Below are positions 48,941 to 61,600 of a DNA stretch of 64,000 nt, in pieces (position 1 is the first letter of the stretch; every line of letters starts with the position of its first letter). Position numbers and translations under genes: made by a program. This stretch comes from Dicaeum eximium (Eukaryota > Chordata > Aves > Passeriformes > Dicaeidae): the NCBI GenBank assembly GCA_013396995.1, contig VWZP01008297.1, forward strand, positions 124,001 through 188,000, in the 5' to 3' direction. Below the pieces are notes generated by a model. It saw only the letters and a program-made list of their open reading frames with translations, was not told the DNA's origin and did no database searches.

Positions 48941-50984
48941 TTTATAAATCTGTTAATTTTAGAGAAAAGGATATGAACCTGTCAAGCCTCATTTTATGTT
49001 CCCCACTTACATTTGCTGTCCTCGACAAAAATAGGTGTCTCTGCTCTGAAGTCCTAGGGAGCCTGGAGTCTTACTCAGGCAGTCCATTTGGAGCAGTACA
49101 CAGAAATGCAGGCTTTAATGCCCTGCAGATCCTTGATGGTATATTCCAGAGAGGACAAGATCCTTTGGAAGGCTGCACAGTGATATCACCACTGAGAAGG
49201 ATTTCAGAGCCTGTTCCAAGAAGATCTGGGACTGCAGGCAGGACAAATAAAGCTCTCACATGCCTTTCAGCCAGGCAGCTGCATGCAGTTCAGCAGGAAA
49301 CTCTTTGTACTATGTGACCAGGTCACAGACATAAACAAAAGGGCACTGAGAGACTGAGTCAACAGCCAGTTCTCATGTCCCTCTGTGTCATATTCATGTC
49401 CCTAAAAATCAAATGCCTTTAAGAGGAATTTGACATCATATGTGCACATTGTAACACTTGCTATAAAAGAAACAGTAAAACATTTTTAAAAACTCACACA
49501 GTTCCAAAAGTTTTACTGCTGCTAAAATAGCTGAACACTACATTTCCAGCAAGCAGCAGACAGGATTTTAACCATGCTGCTTACACTAATCCCCCTGAAA
49601 TTTCTCTTAAAGAGAATCCAGGAGAAGATCTGAACTAGCATACTCCTTTTAAGAGACAGAAATGGGAAAAAAAAAGCTAAAGTTGAACAGTCACTCAAAA
49701 GAAGTGAAGAAATTCCACTTCTGGAAGGGACTCGACATACCCTACTGGATTTAGCTATTCAACCACTGTTGAGAAACATAGGTTTTTCACACAACCTCAT
49801 AAAGGTCTGAGAACGTTGGAAAGCAGGAAAATTCCCTGTAAAATGACAACCATGTCCTGTGCAGAGCAGTGGGAGCAGGGTCTCAGAAACCATGATGTCC
49901 AGCATTGCCACTCACAGCACAACAATGAAGGGAAGGAAACAGACTGGAAGAACGTAGCTTGGAAGAGTCTGTTAAATGCATTATAAAATGTATTGCTGTA
50001 AGACTGCAGTTGAATTTATCCAGGTTTGTATTTCATTCTTGCAGGAATTCTTTTCTTTACCTATGAATGCATCACCATGAAAAATTTCATGGATTCTGGT
50101 AACAGCACACGTTAAATAAGTGATGGAAATTTTCTTCCTTATCTAAGGGTTAAGGGTTTTGGGTCCCTGTTCTTCTAATTTCAATGACAGACAGAGTAGT
50201 AAGGCAACAGCTTCTCTAGTACCACACACAATTTTTTCTTTAGTATAACATCCAACTTTTCTCTGTTGCAGTAAGAAGAATAGAGTCCTCTTCCTCCTCC
50301 TTGCTGTTGGAGACCAGCACAGCTTAGGAAATCTTCCCAAGAAAATAAGGGGATGAATATAATGGGAAATTTGGCTGGCTGAGTCAGCAACATCCTGTTT
50401 GAGCAAGTCTACACAGTGCTCCAACACAGAGATGGGAGGATTTCTTTGCACCACATCCCTCTGGGGAGTGAGCTGCAGAGAGCACCCATGTAAATACACC
50501 TCTTTCAGGTGGAATTGCAACTCATCTTTGTGGTCAAAGCATAGGTTTAAAATCTGACAGAAATTCTGGTTGTGTGGAAAAGAACCTGAGTCTCTCATCT
50601 GACTGTTTTCTTGCTGTTGAAATCAGCTTATATTTCCTAGCCTCAGAAATAAAGAAAACAAGGTGCTACCTAGGGCAGGGGGCGGCTGGGAAAAGGAAGC
50701 AGTCCAGGCACCATGATGAGCCATAGCACTATTGCTTGTGCCTTGTGGGGGAAAATAAGAGGACCAGCTGCTCAAGTGGCTGCCCACCATCTTTTCCTGT
50801 GTTCAGACTGAAACCAGGGTGGTTTCCTTCTGCAGGAAAAAGCCTGCAGTATATTTCTGCTTCTATGGGAAAGCTGTTCTCTAAGTTGAGAAGCCTGTGA
50901 ATTATCTTGTGCCTGTCCTGAATGGGGGGAAAGATTTTCTGGGCACCCATGCCCTGGTAGTGTATGAAATGGCCTGCTGGATCA
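48941..50984. other. Noncoding stretch, nothing recognised
   Basis: The 151-codon minus frame at 50143-50598 has two K/R-rich segments but no recognisable motif and overlaps another minus frame. No repeat is recognised. Confidence 0.55.
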
Positions 50985-51315
50985 TGTTATGATAATTGTC
51001 AATCCCAAGACAGTTACAGACCGGTCCTTTCATCAACAGAGGGTCTGAAATTCAGGAAGAACTTCAAGCAAACCGCCTAAGGTTACTGGCTGCCTTCATG
51101 TCAGCACCAAGATTGGAATACCAGACTAGCTGGCCTCAAGTCAAAGGTTCAGCTCCACCCATCCTATATATAGATTATTATATCATATGCTCCCCCTTAT
51201 TGCTATGCAACTGGGTGTCAGAGCAAAAACACAATTAAACACTGGTCTTGGGCCTCATTGAACCAGATGTTGGGAGTGTTTTTCTCCATTGTGCTTGTCT
51301 AAAAGGCAGCCACAC
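50985..51315 (+). mobile_element. Possible old endogenous-retrovirus LTR
   Basis: The stretch starts with TGTTATGATAATTGTCAATC. It has a TATA-like CCTATATATAGATT at about 51161, an AATTAAAC polyadenylation-like word at about 51233, and an LTR-3'-end-like GGGCCTCATTGAACCAGATG. Promoter, polyadenylation word and R/U5-like text are in LTR order. No closing CA with a matching target duplication was found, so the right end and the identity are uncertain. Confidence 0.4.
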
Positions 51316-54300
51316 TCAGTAATCAACACTCAAGCTGATTTTTCTAAATAGGCTTTTGACGCTGACTTAGGACAGGAATTTGCTGCAATTTTCACTTTGA
51401 AAAATCTTGAATAATTTGATTACAGTAGGAGCTGATTAAGCCTTCTGGTTTCAAAGCCAAGTATTGCATCAAGCTGAGGAAGAGACCCATAAACATGGTT
51501 GTGTCGTAGCTACTTGTAACTCTGCTTAAGAAAAGGCACCAGTTCTTGCCAGTGAAGCCAAGCATCCTGTGTTCCTATGCCATCATGTAGATGTCAGCAA
51601 TCCCTAATGAGTGCTCAAAGGCTTTTCTCAAGGCACCTCTTTTATACCTAGTCTAATCCTCCCTTATAGTTCTTCAAATTGGTAGTCAAGATTCCAGTCA
51701 CAGAAACATTACCTTTATACACATGAAATTGTTCTGCACAACAGCATCCTGAACACACTGACAGTCGTTTATTCCTGATGTGCCCTAAGGCAACATCCTG
51801 GCAATAGTAAATCCACAGAAATTTACCAATGACTTTGGCTCAGGCCAGATTTTTTTTCATCTTAAGGCCCTTGATCATCCTGATGACAAATAAGAGAAAA
51901 ATTTGCTCCAAGTTGAAGACTTGGTTTCCACAGTCTTTTTCTCTTGCCTCATTAACACCAGTGAGTAAAGTAGAGAGATAAATTCACTCACTGAAGGGTT
52001 CTTCTTTCTCATGTTTTATGCTTTTGATCCATACAAGTACCCAAAAGAAATTGGTTTCCAGCTATTGATTTAGCTCAGTTTCTTGAGAAACATAGCAGGG
52101 ACTGCCACCACAACCACCTGTGAGGAAACACAGCCTGATGGTGCCATACTGCTTTTCTGTTGATATATTTCCCCCTCTCTAATTTTCAGACATACGCCTA
52201 TTTTAACTGTATGTACACAAATGCAGAATTTGTCTGTTTGGGACTTTATATTACTTTCATTACAAAACTGTGTAAAAAAGACAGCAAATCAATTTCATAG
52301 TCAGTGCTCACGCAGCAGGAGACAATTCATACTGACATCTGATACCTGCTGGCTGCTGCTTCCAATTATGCCAGATGCTGGAGAGTGGGACTGTCAAAAT
52401 AACAGTGTCGATGGTGCAATCAAACTAGTTAAGATTCTGGAAGTGTGTGGTGCTTGGTTCAGTGCCTCGTCAAATTCCCACCATAAGCAAAATAGTGACA
52501 CCTACTTCTTTTTTGTTAAGTTCTTAACCAGCAAAGAGATACCCATTAATTCAATGTAAAGTTGCATCCTTGGATACATTGCTGAATCTGCCCCAAGGCT
52601 AAATATCAAAAGATTGGAAGGAATGTGAATGAAAAGTGAAATAAACATTATAAGGACTTATAACAATACATCCTTACTAGATCCTACTACAAGGCTTCAT
52701 TACAGCCCTCAAGGGAAGACCATGTGTACTGCCTGTCCAGTTCCTTGCAGAACGCTAGGGAATTCTCCTGTCATCAGAAAAAATTTGGTGAGCCTGAAAT
52801 TGGCAGGAATAGTAGGAGAATAATAGGACAGGGTGTCACTGAGGCATTAACTGACCAACAGAGACAAAGAGGACTTCTCTTTGAGGTGGAAAACAGAGGA
52901 CAAGTTTAGCTGGATACACAGAGCAAATAACCATGAAGTCTGCTCTTCTCTTACCTCCCTAAAATGCTAAAAGAGAAGCAGAAGACTATGGTTCTGGCAA
53001 AGCAGTTTCCTCTTTATTATGGCTGTCATCTCTTGTAAAAGCCAATCAACTGAAACTATTCAAACACAAACACACAGAGAAGGAAATCACTGGGCCCATC
53101 CCTTCCATTTCCCAGTCTTCCATGAAAACTTTTGGAAGAGATGTAGTCAGTCCTCTTTTCTTCCCTTTCATTCCCTTTTCCTTCCAGCAGCCTTCAAGCC
53201 AAGGAATCCTTCAGTGATGGCCTCAGAGGTCAAATTTCTTAGCCTCTCCTGAGCGAGTTGCATCATAAATCACATTGTCCAAAGAGATGAGAACAGGAGT
53301 ACAGGGGATCAGTTTAGCACAGTCCAAAATGGGACACCACCACAGTTCCACTTGGCCTTACCTTGCCAATTAGCACAGGCAGAGGCTTTCCTCAGCAGAT
53401 ACTTAATAGAAAATTATTAACTACACACCACTGACAGCTCGCCCAAGGTTTAATTGTGTTCCCTGCAGAGCACAGAGGATGTCACTGAGGCAGGGAAGTG
53501 GGACTCTCCAGGCTGAGCAAGGAAGTTGTAGCAACTTTCTGCATATGACCTCTTCAGTTGAGTGGTACAGTCACTACACATGTGCAAATGTACAAATACC
53601 TACAGATACTTCTCACTGGAAGCTTCCAGAAGAGACTGGAACATCTGTTTTGAGATCCTCTTTTTTGCAGGGAGGCATCACTTGATGCACATGATCTCCA
53701 CAGTCAGTGCACAGTTACCTATTCCATTTGCAGACCAGGAAAGTGACTGTATGTCTGCAGTAAGAGCACCTACAAACAATTCTGAAATGGCCATAATTTA
53801 AGCACTGTATAAAAAAAGCTCAGTTGATTTGGCTGGCCATAGCCTCAGAAGCATACTGCTTTGAACTGAACAAAATCTGCTGGATTTACAAGTAGATGGT
53901 CACATTAATACTGTTAGTATATTTGCAGTAATCACAAATGACAAATGATGCTTTGCAATGTTTCCATCAAAGATTTCTAAATTTACTACATCTGTGCTAA
54001 TCCTCAATTAATATGTTTTTCATACGTCATGGAACCTTTCTTAGCAGAACAAATAACTGTCATATTAAATCTAATCGAAACACATTGTTAGGATTCTAAT
54101 TTTAAAAGTTACTCTTAAATCTTTTGGACAATAAGGGGTATGGCTAAATGAATCTCAAATAACATGTCTTTGGCAATAATTTTAAAATGCTTAAAAAGCA
54201 CAAATGCCTCACTCTTTATTACATGTCAGGGTACTTTTGCCCAAAAAATGGAGGAAATTCAACAAAACTTCAGCCTTTAACCCAGGTATCTCCTCCTACT

Positions 54301-54379
54301 TCCAAGAAAAATTCCAACACAGTGGAGAATGCACTGAATCTTCAAATTATATCCAGTTCTGCTCATTGACTTAGAGGGG
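51316..54379. other. Noncoding stretch, nothing recognised
   Basis: About 3 kb without a supported gene or repeat. Pairs of overlapping plus frames at 52629-52909 and 53479-53801 are in different frames and look like chance. Confidence 0.6.
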
Positions 54380-54900
54380 ATAGCATACCAAAAGTATTTA
54401 ATTAATTGTGGATATTAACTACTCTACTAATGGCATGAGGTAGAAGCCATGTGTCAGTGCAGAATGCAGCATATACATTCTGTGAACAATTCATTGTGAT
54501 GGGATAAAGAACAGCATATTTAGTTTAAATACCTTGACTGAAAAAAACCCCAAGCACAGTCCAATTAATTACTCACCTAATTACTCTTGTTCTGATAAGT
54601 CATTGACTTGCTCCACATTACTATATACTTGAATTTTAGACTTACTGCTGCTAATATAATTAGTACTTAGCTTAGATCTAATATAAACAGAATTAATGCA
54701 AATCCAGGAGATATTCAGCATTTATCTATATCTTATTTTTAGAGCATTAATCAGTTGTCTGGCTTTTTTCTTTCTAAATTATCTATCACACTGCCTGCAA
54801 AATCACAAATTATTTCTTCATAATATTTCCAAACCAAGTATAACTTAGTCAAAAAATAATTGGGAATGGGGAGAAGAGGAGGCAATTTCTTTCATGAAAA
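54380..54900. promoter_or_regulatory. TAAT-dense AT-rich segment
   Basis: Repeated TAATTA/ATTAAT words (TTTAATTAATTGTGG, CCAATTAATTACTCACC, CTAATATAATTAG, ACAGAATTAATGCAAATCC with an octamer at 54696-54703) give a high density of homeodomain and POU-type sites. High AT content alone raises the count, so this is only a candidate. Confidence 0.25.
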
Positions 54901-55775
54901 ATGTACATTACAAAGTCTTGCAAGAGACAATCTAAAATATAAGGGTTGACTTATTTTCCTAATTCAAAAACCAATTTACACTTGAAAAAAATTTCATTTC
55001 TAAAACACACAGATATCTAAGGAAACAAAATATAGATATCTATTATGTTCAGAAGATCCACATAGAAAACAACTAAAACAAAAAAAAAAGAAAATTATTT
55101 CCAACTACATTCCAGCTGTATTAAAGGCTTGTTTTTCCATTCAAAAATTTTCACCATTTTAACAGACATTAAAAGTATAAAAGCATTTACCACAAATTTA
55201 AATCTGATCCTTGTACTACAACTTTCTTGCCTAGCATCTAGACACTACAGTTAATGTTTTATTAAAAAAAAAAATTTAAAAACCGAACACACTCAAAGAG
55301 ACACAAGCATTTACTCCAACAAGATTATCTTATGTCTAAAATTAAATTACAAAGAACAAGTGTAACTATCAATATGTGGATGTGTGGAAAAAAGCACAAG
55401 GGCTTCAGTAATAAGAGCACACACCTAATTTCAGGCTCCAGTGCCTTACAGCTTCTGGGAGGCAGGACTTTGCTAGCAGGAGTGACCAGAGAAGAAAGAT
55501 CTAAGACTGGGTTGAAAAATTTTTAAGAATTGTTTGTCTCAGTATGTTTCGTTATTTATGCTCAACCTCTCCCAGTGTCACACTGTATAGAGAAATGATA
55601 ATGAGGGAAAGGAGCAGAAGATTACTTTAAAAAGTTTCTGTTTTCAAATCTCCGAAAAGGATGAAACTGCATGCAGTTCCTGGGACAGTGTTCATGTCAT
55701 GCTTCCTTCTGCACATTCAGGAATCCCAAGCTCTTATATATATTTTTTTTCACAACTCCAAAACACCACTGAACC
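54901..55775. other. AT-rich noncoding stretch
   Basis: A-rich runs occur near 55080 and 55265. No gene or repeat family is recognised. Confidence 0.6.
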
Positions 55776-55795
55776 CTGATTAATTCTGATTAATT
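55776..55795 (+). promoter_or_regulatory. Exact 10-bp tandem with two HOX/PBX-type sites
   Basis: CTGATTAATT is repeated twice without a gap, so TGATTAAT falls at 55777-55784 and 55787-55794, one helical turn apart. TGATTAAT fits the known TGATTNAT-type composite site of HOX-PBX dimers. A further CTTAATCAATATTAAATGAG and GCTAATTGC lie just downstream (about 55805-55832). Function is inferred. Confidence 0.4.
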
Positions 55796-56071
55796 GTCCA
55801 AAGTCTTAATCAATATTAAATGAGCTAATTGCGACTGGTTGTCCCTGTGGGAATGTCAGAAAGCTGATAAAGATCAGTCAGTTGCAGGTACAAGCCAGCA
55901 CAGATCCTTACTCTTCCCTAAAGAACAATTTACTTTGACACTAAACCTCAAATTGCCACTGATGGATAACATGCTAAAAGTACCTACCTCAATCTCTTCA
56001 GGAATTGTAAAATATTTACCTCTACACTATTGGCCAAAGGAGTGTAGAACCGCAACAGAGCGACGCGTCCT
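55796..56071. other. Noncoding spacer before the LTR
   Basis: No repeat is recognised. The last 25 bp (ACCGCAACAGAGCGACGCGT) are unusually CpG-dense. Confidence 0.5.
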
Positions 56072-56661
56072 TGTGCTGGTTTCAGCTGGGGTGGAGTTCA
56101 TTTTCTCCACAGTCACTAGTACAGGGCCAGGTTTTGGATTCATACTGAACACAGGGTTGATAATATACAGATGTTTTTGTTATTGCTGAGCAGAGCTTAT
56201 GCAGACCCAAGGCCTTTTATATTTTTCTGCCCCACTGGTGAGGAAGTTGGGGTGCATGGGTGGTTGGGAGGACACAGAGCCAGGACAGGTGACCCAAACT
56301 GACCAAAGGGATACTCCCAACCATATGGCATCGTGCTCAGTACATAAAGTGGGGAAAGAAGGAGGAAGGGAGAAACATTTGGAGTGATGGCATTTGTCTT
56401 CCCAAGTCACCCTTACATGTGATGGGGCCCTGCTCTCCTGTAAGTGGCTGAACACCTGACTGCCCATGGGAAGCAGTGAATTAATTCCTCTTTTTCCTTT
56501 GCTTGTGTGCATGGCTTTTGCTTCCCCTATTAAACTGCCTTCATCTTGACCAAAAAGTTCTGCATCTTTTCTCCTTCTGATTCTCTCTCTGATCACACTA
56601 GTTGGGGAGGAAGCCAGTGGGTGTGTCTGGCTTGGCTGCTGGCTGGGGTTAAACCACAACA
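56072..56661 (+). mobile_element. Solo endogenous-retrovirus LTR, bird family
   Basis: The element opens TGTGCTGGTTTCAGCTGGGG and closes CTGGGGTTAAACCACAACA, giving TG...CA ends over about 590 bp. Internal landmarks are in LTR order: ATTGCTGAGCAGAGCTTATG, ACCCAAACTGACCAAAGGGA, a TATA-like GTACATAAAG near 56340, TCTTCCCAAGTCACCCTTAC, and a polyadenylation-type TATTAAACTG near 56528. These match an LTR family I know from many bird genomes. No gag, pol or env lies next to it, so it is a solo LTR. The five or six bases on either side (GTCCT / CTGCC) do not match. No internal gene is present. Confidence 0.85.
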
Positions 56662-57359
56662 CTGCCCCTATTTCTAGCCCATGAACCACATGGAGTACAT
56701 GAAATAGGGTAGCAGAGATGTTGGGCCATCTTCACTCTGTTTCAATCCACAGTGCCTCCTTTTGAAAAAAGAAAAAATGTATGATAAATGTATACGGGAA
56801 AAATAATTTTGAAATGTCATATCCCAGCATTCAGACAGGGGTATGATAGATATATAGATTTTCATGTCTTGCACATTGTATTGCTAGTATAAATCATGAC
56901 AGCAGTGAATTAAGACATAAATAGGAAAGAGAGAGAGAGACTGGAAAGAGTCTCATGAGCTAGGGACAGTGGAACAAATTCACTTCTGCAAGAACAAAAT
57001 CAATGAAGAGAGTGAGTGCTTCTTTCACAGGAGCTTTACCCACCCACAGCACAATGCAGCTTGGTCCATTGACTTTTTCCAACTTAAAGCAATTCGTAAA
57101 AGCTAAACTGCCAGCATGTTCTCTGCCTCTAGGAAAAATGAGAAGCATTTGTATGAATGGCTTTCTGAGATTTCTGATACATGTCGAGGGCACACACATA
57201 TATGACTGTTTGTGTGAGGTATTGTTACTAACTGGCATCTTTTCTTTTGCAGAAATGTTCAAGTCCTCCAGAGTTTTTAATTATGTCCTTTGAGTGTGCA
57301 TCTCCATAGGTGAAAATGGGGAGAAGTAACATGAAAGAAATCCTTCAGCAGTGAGAGCT
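56662..57359. other. Noncoding stretch with a short GA run
   Basis: A (GA)n run of about 14 bp ends at 56940. Opposed frames at 56960-57293 are not domain-like. Confidence 0.6.
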
Positions 57360-57423
57360 GGAGGATTAGCTCAGTGGTAGAGCAGGACTGTTACCTGGAG
57401 AATGCCTGCAGAGCCCCTAACAC
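57360..57423 (+). other. tRNA D-arm-like fragment (degenerate tRNA or SINE head)
   Basis: GGAGGATTAGCTCAGTGGTA followed by GAGCA has the 5' acceptor strand and an intact D-arm (GCTC/GAGC stem with AGTGGTA loop), including the A-box. The anticodon stem that should follow does not pair, and no B-box (GGTTCGANTCC) is present. It is either a truncated tRNA pseudogene or SINE head, or chance. Confidence 0.3.
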
Positions 57424-57779
57424 ATCACTAGCCCTGGATGTGCACAGAAACATTTGGAAAGCTTTCCTTGCATGCATCTCCTTTCCTTACATTTTTTGCA
57501 TCCATCTGTTCTTGTTCAAGCTCTACCAGATGAGGAGCTACCATGTAATGACTAGAGTCAAACTAGAGTTTGAAGACAGTTCCAGCTCTCTGTCACAAAG
57601 GTACTGTGTGACATTAAAAGATAAAAGAAAAAACAAAGGAGTACCATGACTGGGCCTTGGGGTTTTTTAACACAGGTTTTGTAACAATTGTTATTCAAAT
57701 ACCTCTGAAATGTGCACATTTTCTGCATTCCCTTTTCATGATGTATCCTAAATTTTCAGGTAAATTTTAGGCACATATT
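57424..57779. other. Noncoding spacer
   Basis: Nothing is recognised apart from the tail of a 91-codon frame (57374-57649) without domain features. Confidence 0.55.
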
Positions 57780-57985
57780 CACAGAATCATAGTATGGATA
57801 AGTTGGAAGGGATTTTAAGGGTCATCTAGTTTCAACTTCTCCACCACAGACAGGGATGCCACCACTAGATCAGGTTTCTCAGGGTCCTGTCCAAGCTGGC
57901 CTTCAACAATTCCAGGGATGGGGCATCCACAACTTCTCTGGCAAAGTTATTCCAGGGTCCCACCATGCATTGAGAAAAGATGATC
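57780..57985 (-). mobile_element. CR1 LINE 3' end fragment, reverse orientation
   Basis: On the plus strand this reads ACAGAATCATAGTATGG, GAAGGGATTTTAAGGGTCAT, CTCAGGGTCCTGTCCAAGCT, CCAGGGATGGGGCATCCACA and ACTTCTCTGGCAAAGTTATT, which is the reverse complement of the CR1 ORF2 C-terminus and 3' UTR. It is 5'-truncated at about 200 bp and moderately diverged. No target-site duplication was identified. Confidence 0.88.
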
Positions 57986-58595
57986 AGTATAAAGACCACG
58001 ATCGATATTAAGATCAAAAATTGCTCATCAGTAATTCTTTAGATAAGAATTACTTAGCAAGTGGATGAAGTGCTGGGCTGGACTCAGCACAATGAGAAAA
58101 AGCTCAAATCTGTAAAAGGAATTACTCACTGTGGTCTTATACAAATTGGAAAAAACAGATACCTGGCAAAATACAGAGTAAATCTAGATACTTCATAAGT
58201 GCTTGAAGATCTTTGGTTGTCAGGTACAACTATGATGCAAAATATTACTGTGAGTCATTTTTTTTCTAAGAGCACAAGTGCAGTAAGGAGTTAAGGAAGT
58301 GTTTTGTAGTAGAAGTTTCCAAGTGGCTATATGTGCTGTGCTTATCTGGCCCATAAACAAACTTATATTCAGAGTTCATGGTAACAAATTTGGTAAGAAT
58401 GTTTAGATGGATCATAAAAAGGAAAAAACGGGAACATTTGGCAAATTTTGTGCTAAATCATAGCAGTTACACTTATTCTTGGAGAGTGAAGAGCTGCTAG
58501 TGTCTGACACTGCTGTGTAAAGCATCAAGCATCAACTATATGGATCCCTCAGTTTTTCCCTTGGAAAGGGAAGAAACCAGAATCTGGAAGGCTCC

Positions 58596-58610
58596 TTTTT
58601 TTTTTTTTTT
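58596..58610 (+). repeat. Poly(T) run, 15 bases
   Basis: Homopolymer. It could be the A-tail of a minus-strand retroposon, but no body is recognised to its left. Confidence 0.85.
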
Positions 58611-61600
58611 GTGGAAATATTCATATACCTTTCCTCAAGCCAATGAAGCTTTATCAAGGAGATAAATATCCCTCCTCCAGCCAGTGCAGTCACAGGGCCT
58701 TTTCCCTAGTGAATGCCCTTCCTGCAAACAGAGGATGCCCTTCTTGATGCCCTCTGTGTGCCTCATCCAAGCCAAGTGTGGAGCTAGCACTGAAGAGATT
58801 CCACTGAGGAGTGCAAATCAGAGGGAATTATTTTCTTCAGCTTGTTTAAGGATTTGAAGACTTTTCCCCAGAGCCTAGTTATCGAGAAAAATAGCAAGAA
58901 ACAAGAGATGCCACAAACACTTTGTCAACTTCAGATCTTTCTGTTTAAAGATGTTAAAGAAACCTGTTTCCAGCCTGAGCAATGGTTTTACTGCTAGATT
59001 AAGTAGGAACAATGTGTTACAACTGAAATGCATTGTGTTCCATAGAAAGTTGGATTTTACACAGAATTAATCTTATATGGGAACATTTTCACTGCATTAA
59101 ATGACACCTAGTAGGTCAGATGTACCAGCATGTGCTCTATTTCCACAGAAGTAGGGATCTGCGTAACAGTTTGGTTGGTTGATGTGGCTGGTTATTCAGA
59201 ACAACCCAAAAACTCTTCAATACGTGCTTAGAAAGCAAGAATAATTTGACAACAAATACAGCTTTCTGAAAAAACATTGTTACTGTGGTGTAGACACAGG
59301 ATAAGTATCTCTGCCACGGATCAGGGAATCAAGGTGCAGCTTGTGAATTCTCTTTGAGATCACAGAATTTTTGTACATTGAAACCATTGTGGATGTTTGA
59401 TATAACTCCTTGCCCTGTATTTTTTTTTCTCCTTTTTTTGATTTTGAGTAGTGTCTACATCTCTGTCTCAGAATAGATTGCTCAGTCAGGACTATCAGCA
59501 TCAGCATTGACCCTGACTAGGAGGAACAAAATTCTGAAGAAATGTTTTCCTGCAAGAGCTTTGAAGAAAAGAATAGGGCAAGAGAAAGCAGGAGATGAGA
59601 TAAATCTCAGGCAGCAGAGAGAGATCAGAAGGCATTGGTTTGTACTGCAGGACACCATTTTTTGTGTAGGAAAGCTAACAGATCTGGTCATGGAGAACTC
59701 TGGGCTGCAGGTGTTAGGAAAATAAAACTCCATGTTTCTAGGATCTCAGCCTATAAAGCAGTCCTGCAAAGGCTCCATATCACAAGAAAACATTCCTAGA
59801 AACCCAGGTAGCAGCCAATCCCTCAAGCCCTGATTATGGCAGCTTGAAGGTATGTAGCTCCAATTTGGGAAATACACCCGGAATGTGCTGACACATATCC
59901 AAGAGAAGCAGGCTGAGCAGGCTGTATTAATATGTGCATTATTAATAGCTGTTCCCTTGCAGCATCTGGTAAGTGCTTAAAAGACACTGGAGACTGAACA
60001 GTGCAGTTTCCACAGTGAAGATGTGATCTTTTTCCTCAGTATTTTACTCACAAAATAACCTAGCGTTTCCTAGGTAAACACTCCTCTTTGTGCTGCATGC
60101 CAGAAAGCACCAAAGTAAGAAAAAGCAAAACTGCAGGAAAACCCTTGTAGAAAAATATTCAAGCGTCCTGTTTACTCTCATGCTTTCCCAACGTGAATGA
60201 AAGCTAGTCATGCACCATACAAAAAGTTGTTGCAGCTGTGCAGATACGTTCCCCCATGTATTTTTGCCCATCAAACACAGAGAGTTCATGTCAATATTTC
60301 CATTACATGACAGTTAGGGAAGTATGTGACATCTTATTTTCAGCAGGTCAACAAACTTTTCACTTGAAGGGAAAGAAAACCAAAACTCAGCAAATATTAG
60401 CTAATGAGAATCCATATGTGTGGCTTTATGCCAGAGAACTTTAATTTTTTCTGTTTTCTTGCCATTTTTGGCAAATCATTTGGAAGCAATATTTGTGTTT
60501 GCTGATATCACAGTAGAAAGCACTGAAGGGGTGGCTACAATTAAACCCTCTGGAAAGGAACAAAATCCTGTTCCTAATGTTCTGATGCATCCAAAGACAA
60601 AAAACAGCTAAAAATGGAAAAAGGGACAGCTACCAGTTTATGGACGTGTCTTTTCTCACAGCCTTCTCTGGAGAGAGAGCTGACATAATCCAGCTGTCCC
60701 ACCTTCAGCACAGCCTAAACCTGGTCAAAAACACACTCTTCACATCCAAAATCTTTCACTTGCTGCTGAGCTGGCTACAAGACTCATTTTAAGATCCTGT
60801 TGATTTTTCAATCACTGTTCAATTTAGGCTTCTGTATAACTAAATGAGGTTTTGGTTCCCTGTTGCCCAGGTCATGTTCTGTACTTGGTAGATACTGGGC
60901 TGCAGCTTGTACAGAAACACAGTAGTGCTATAAATCATTAACTGTCAGGGTCTTTTCATTCTATATTCACCAGTTCTGAAACACATTACTTGTAGAGATT
61001 CAGGAAACATTAGTTTCTGTAAATACTGTCACATCAAGCTTAAAAGCATATTTAAACAATTTCTTTTCTGATCCTTGTAGTAGTAATTATTTTGGATGTT
61101 CCTCATAATATGTCCCATTATTTTCAAGACCGAGACTGTGCGTCTCTGTTGCAGTCAAAGCTAGGTTGCATGAAATTAAGGGAAAGTTTCCCATACAGAC
61201 ATGGAGCCCAAGGAAATTTAATGTCTGGACTGAAAAGGTTTCCCCACTTTTTCCTGATCTGGTTTGCATGGTACTCACAAGCAACAGCACTCATGGTGCT
61301 TCAAGTGCAGTCACACGGGCAAAAGCACTTTTTATCACTGTTCATTATGAATTCAAATGCATTGCCTGAGACATCACATGAGGTCATAAAACCCCACAGC
61401 TATTAACTTATAGACAATAATTACTGAATCTGACCTGAACACAGCATACAAAGTCACAGGACTGCAGATAATGAAATCAGACTTCTCTGTGAATACAGGA
61501 GAGCTATTTCCAAAAACAAACCAAGGGTCAGAGCACATGGGAATGATGTAAAAGGAAATCAGTGAGAACCAAGGCAAAAGGCAGACCTCTCCCACTCTCC

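Noticed and set aside
50143..50598. 151-codon minus-strand frame
   Set aside because: No domain was recognised. The K/R-rich segments arise from CT-rich DNA read in reverse.
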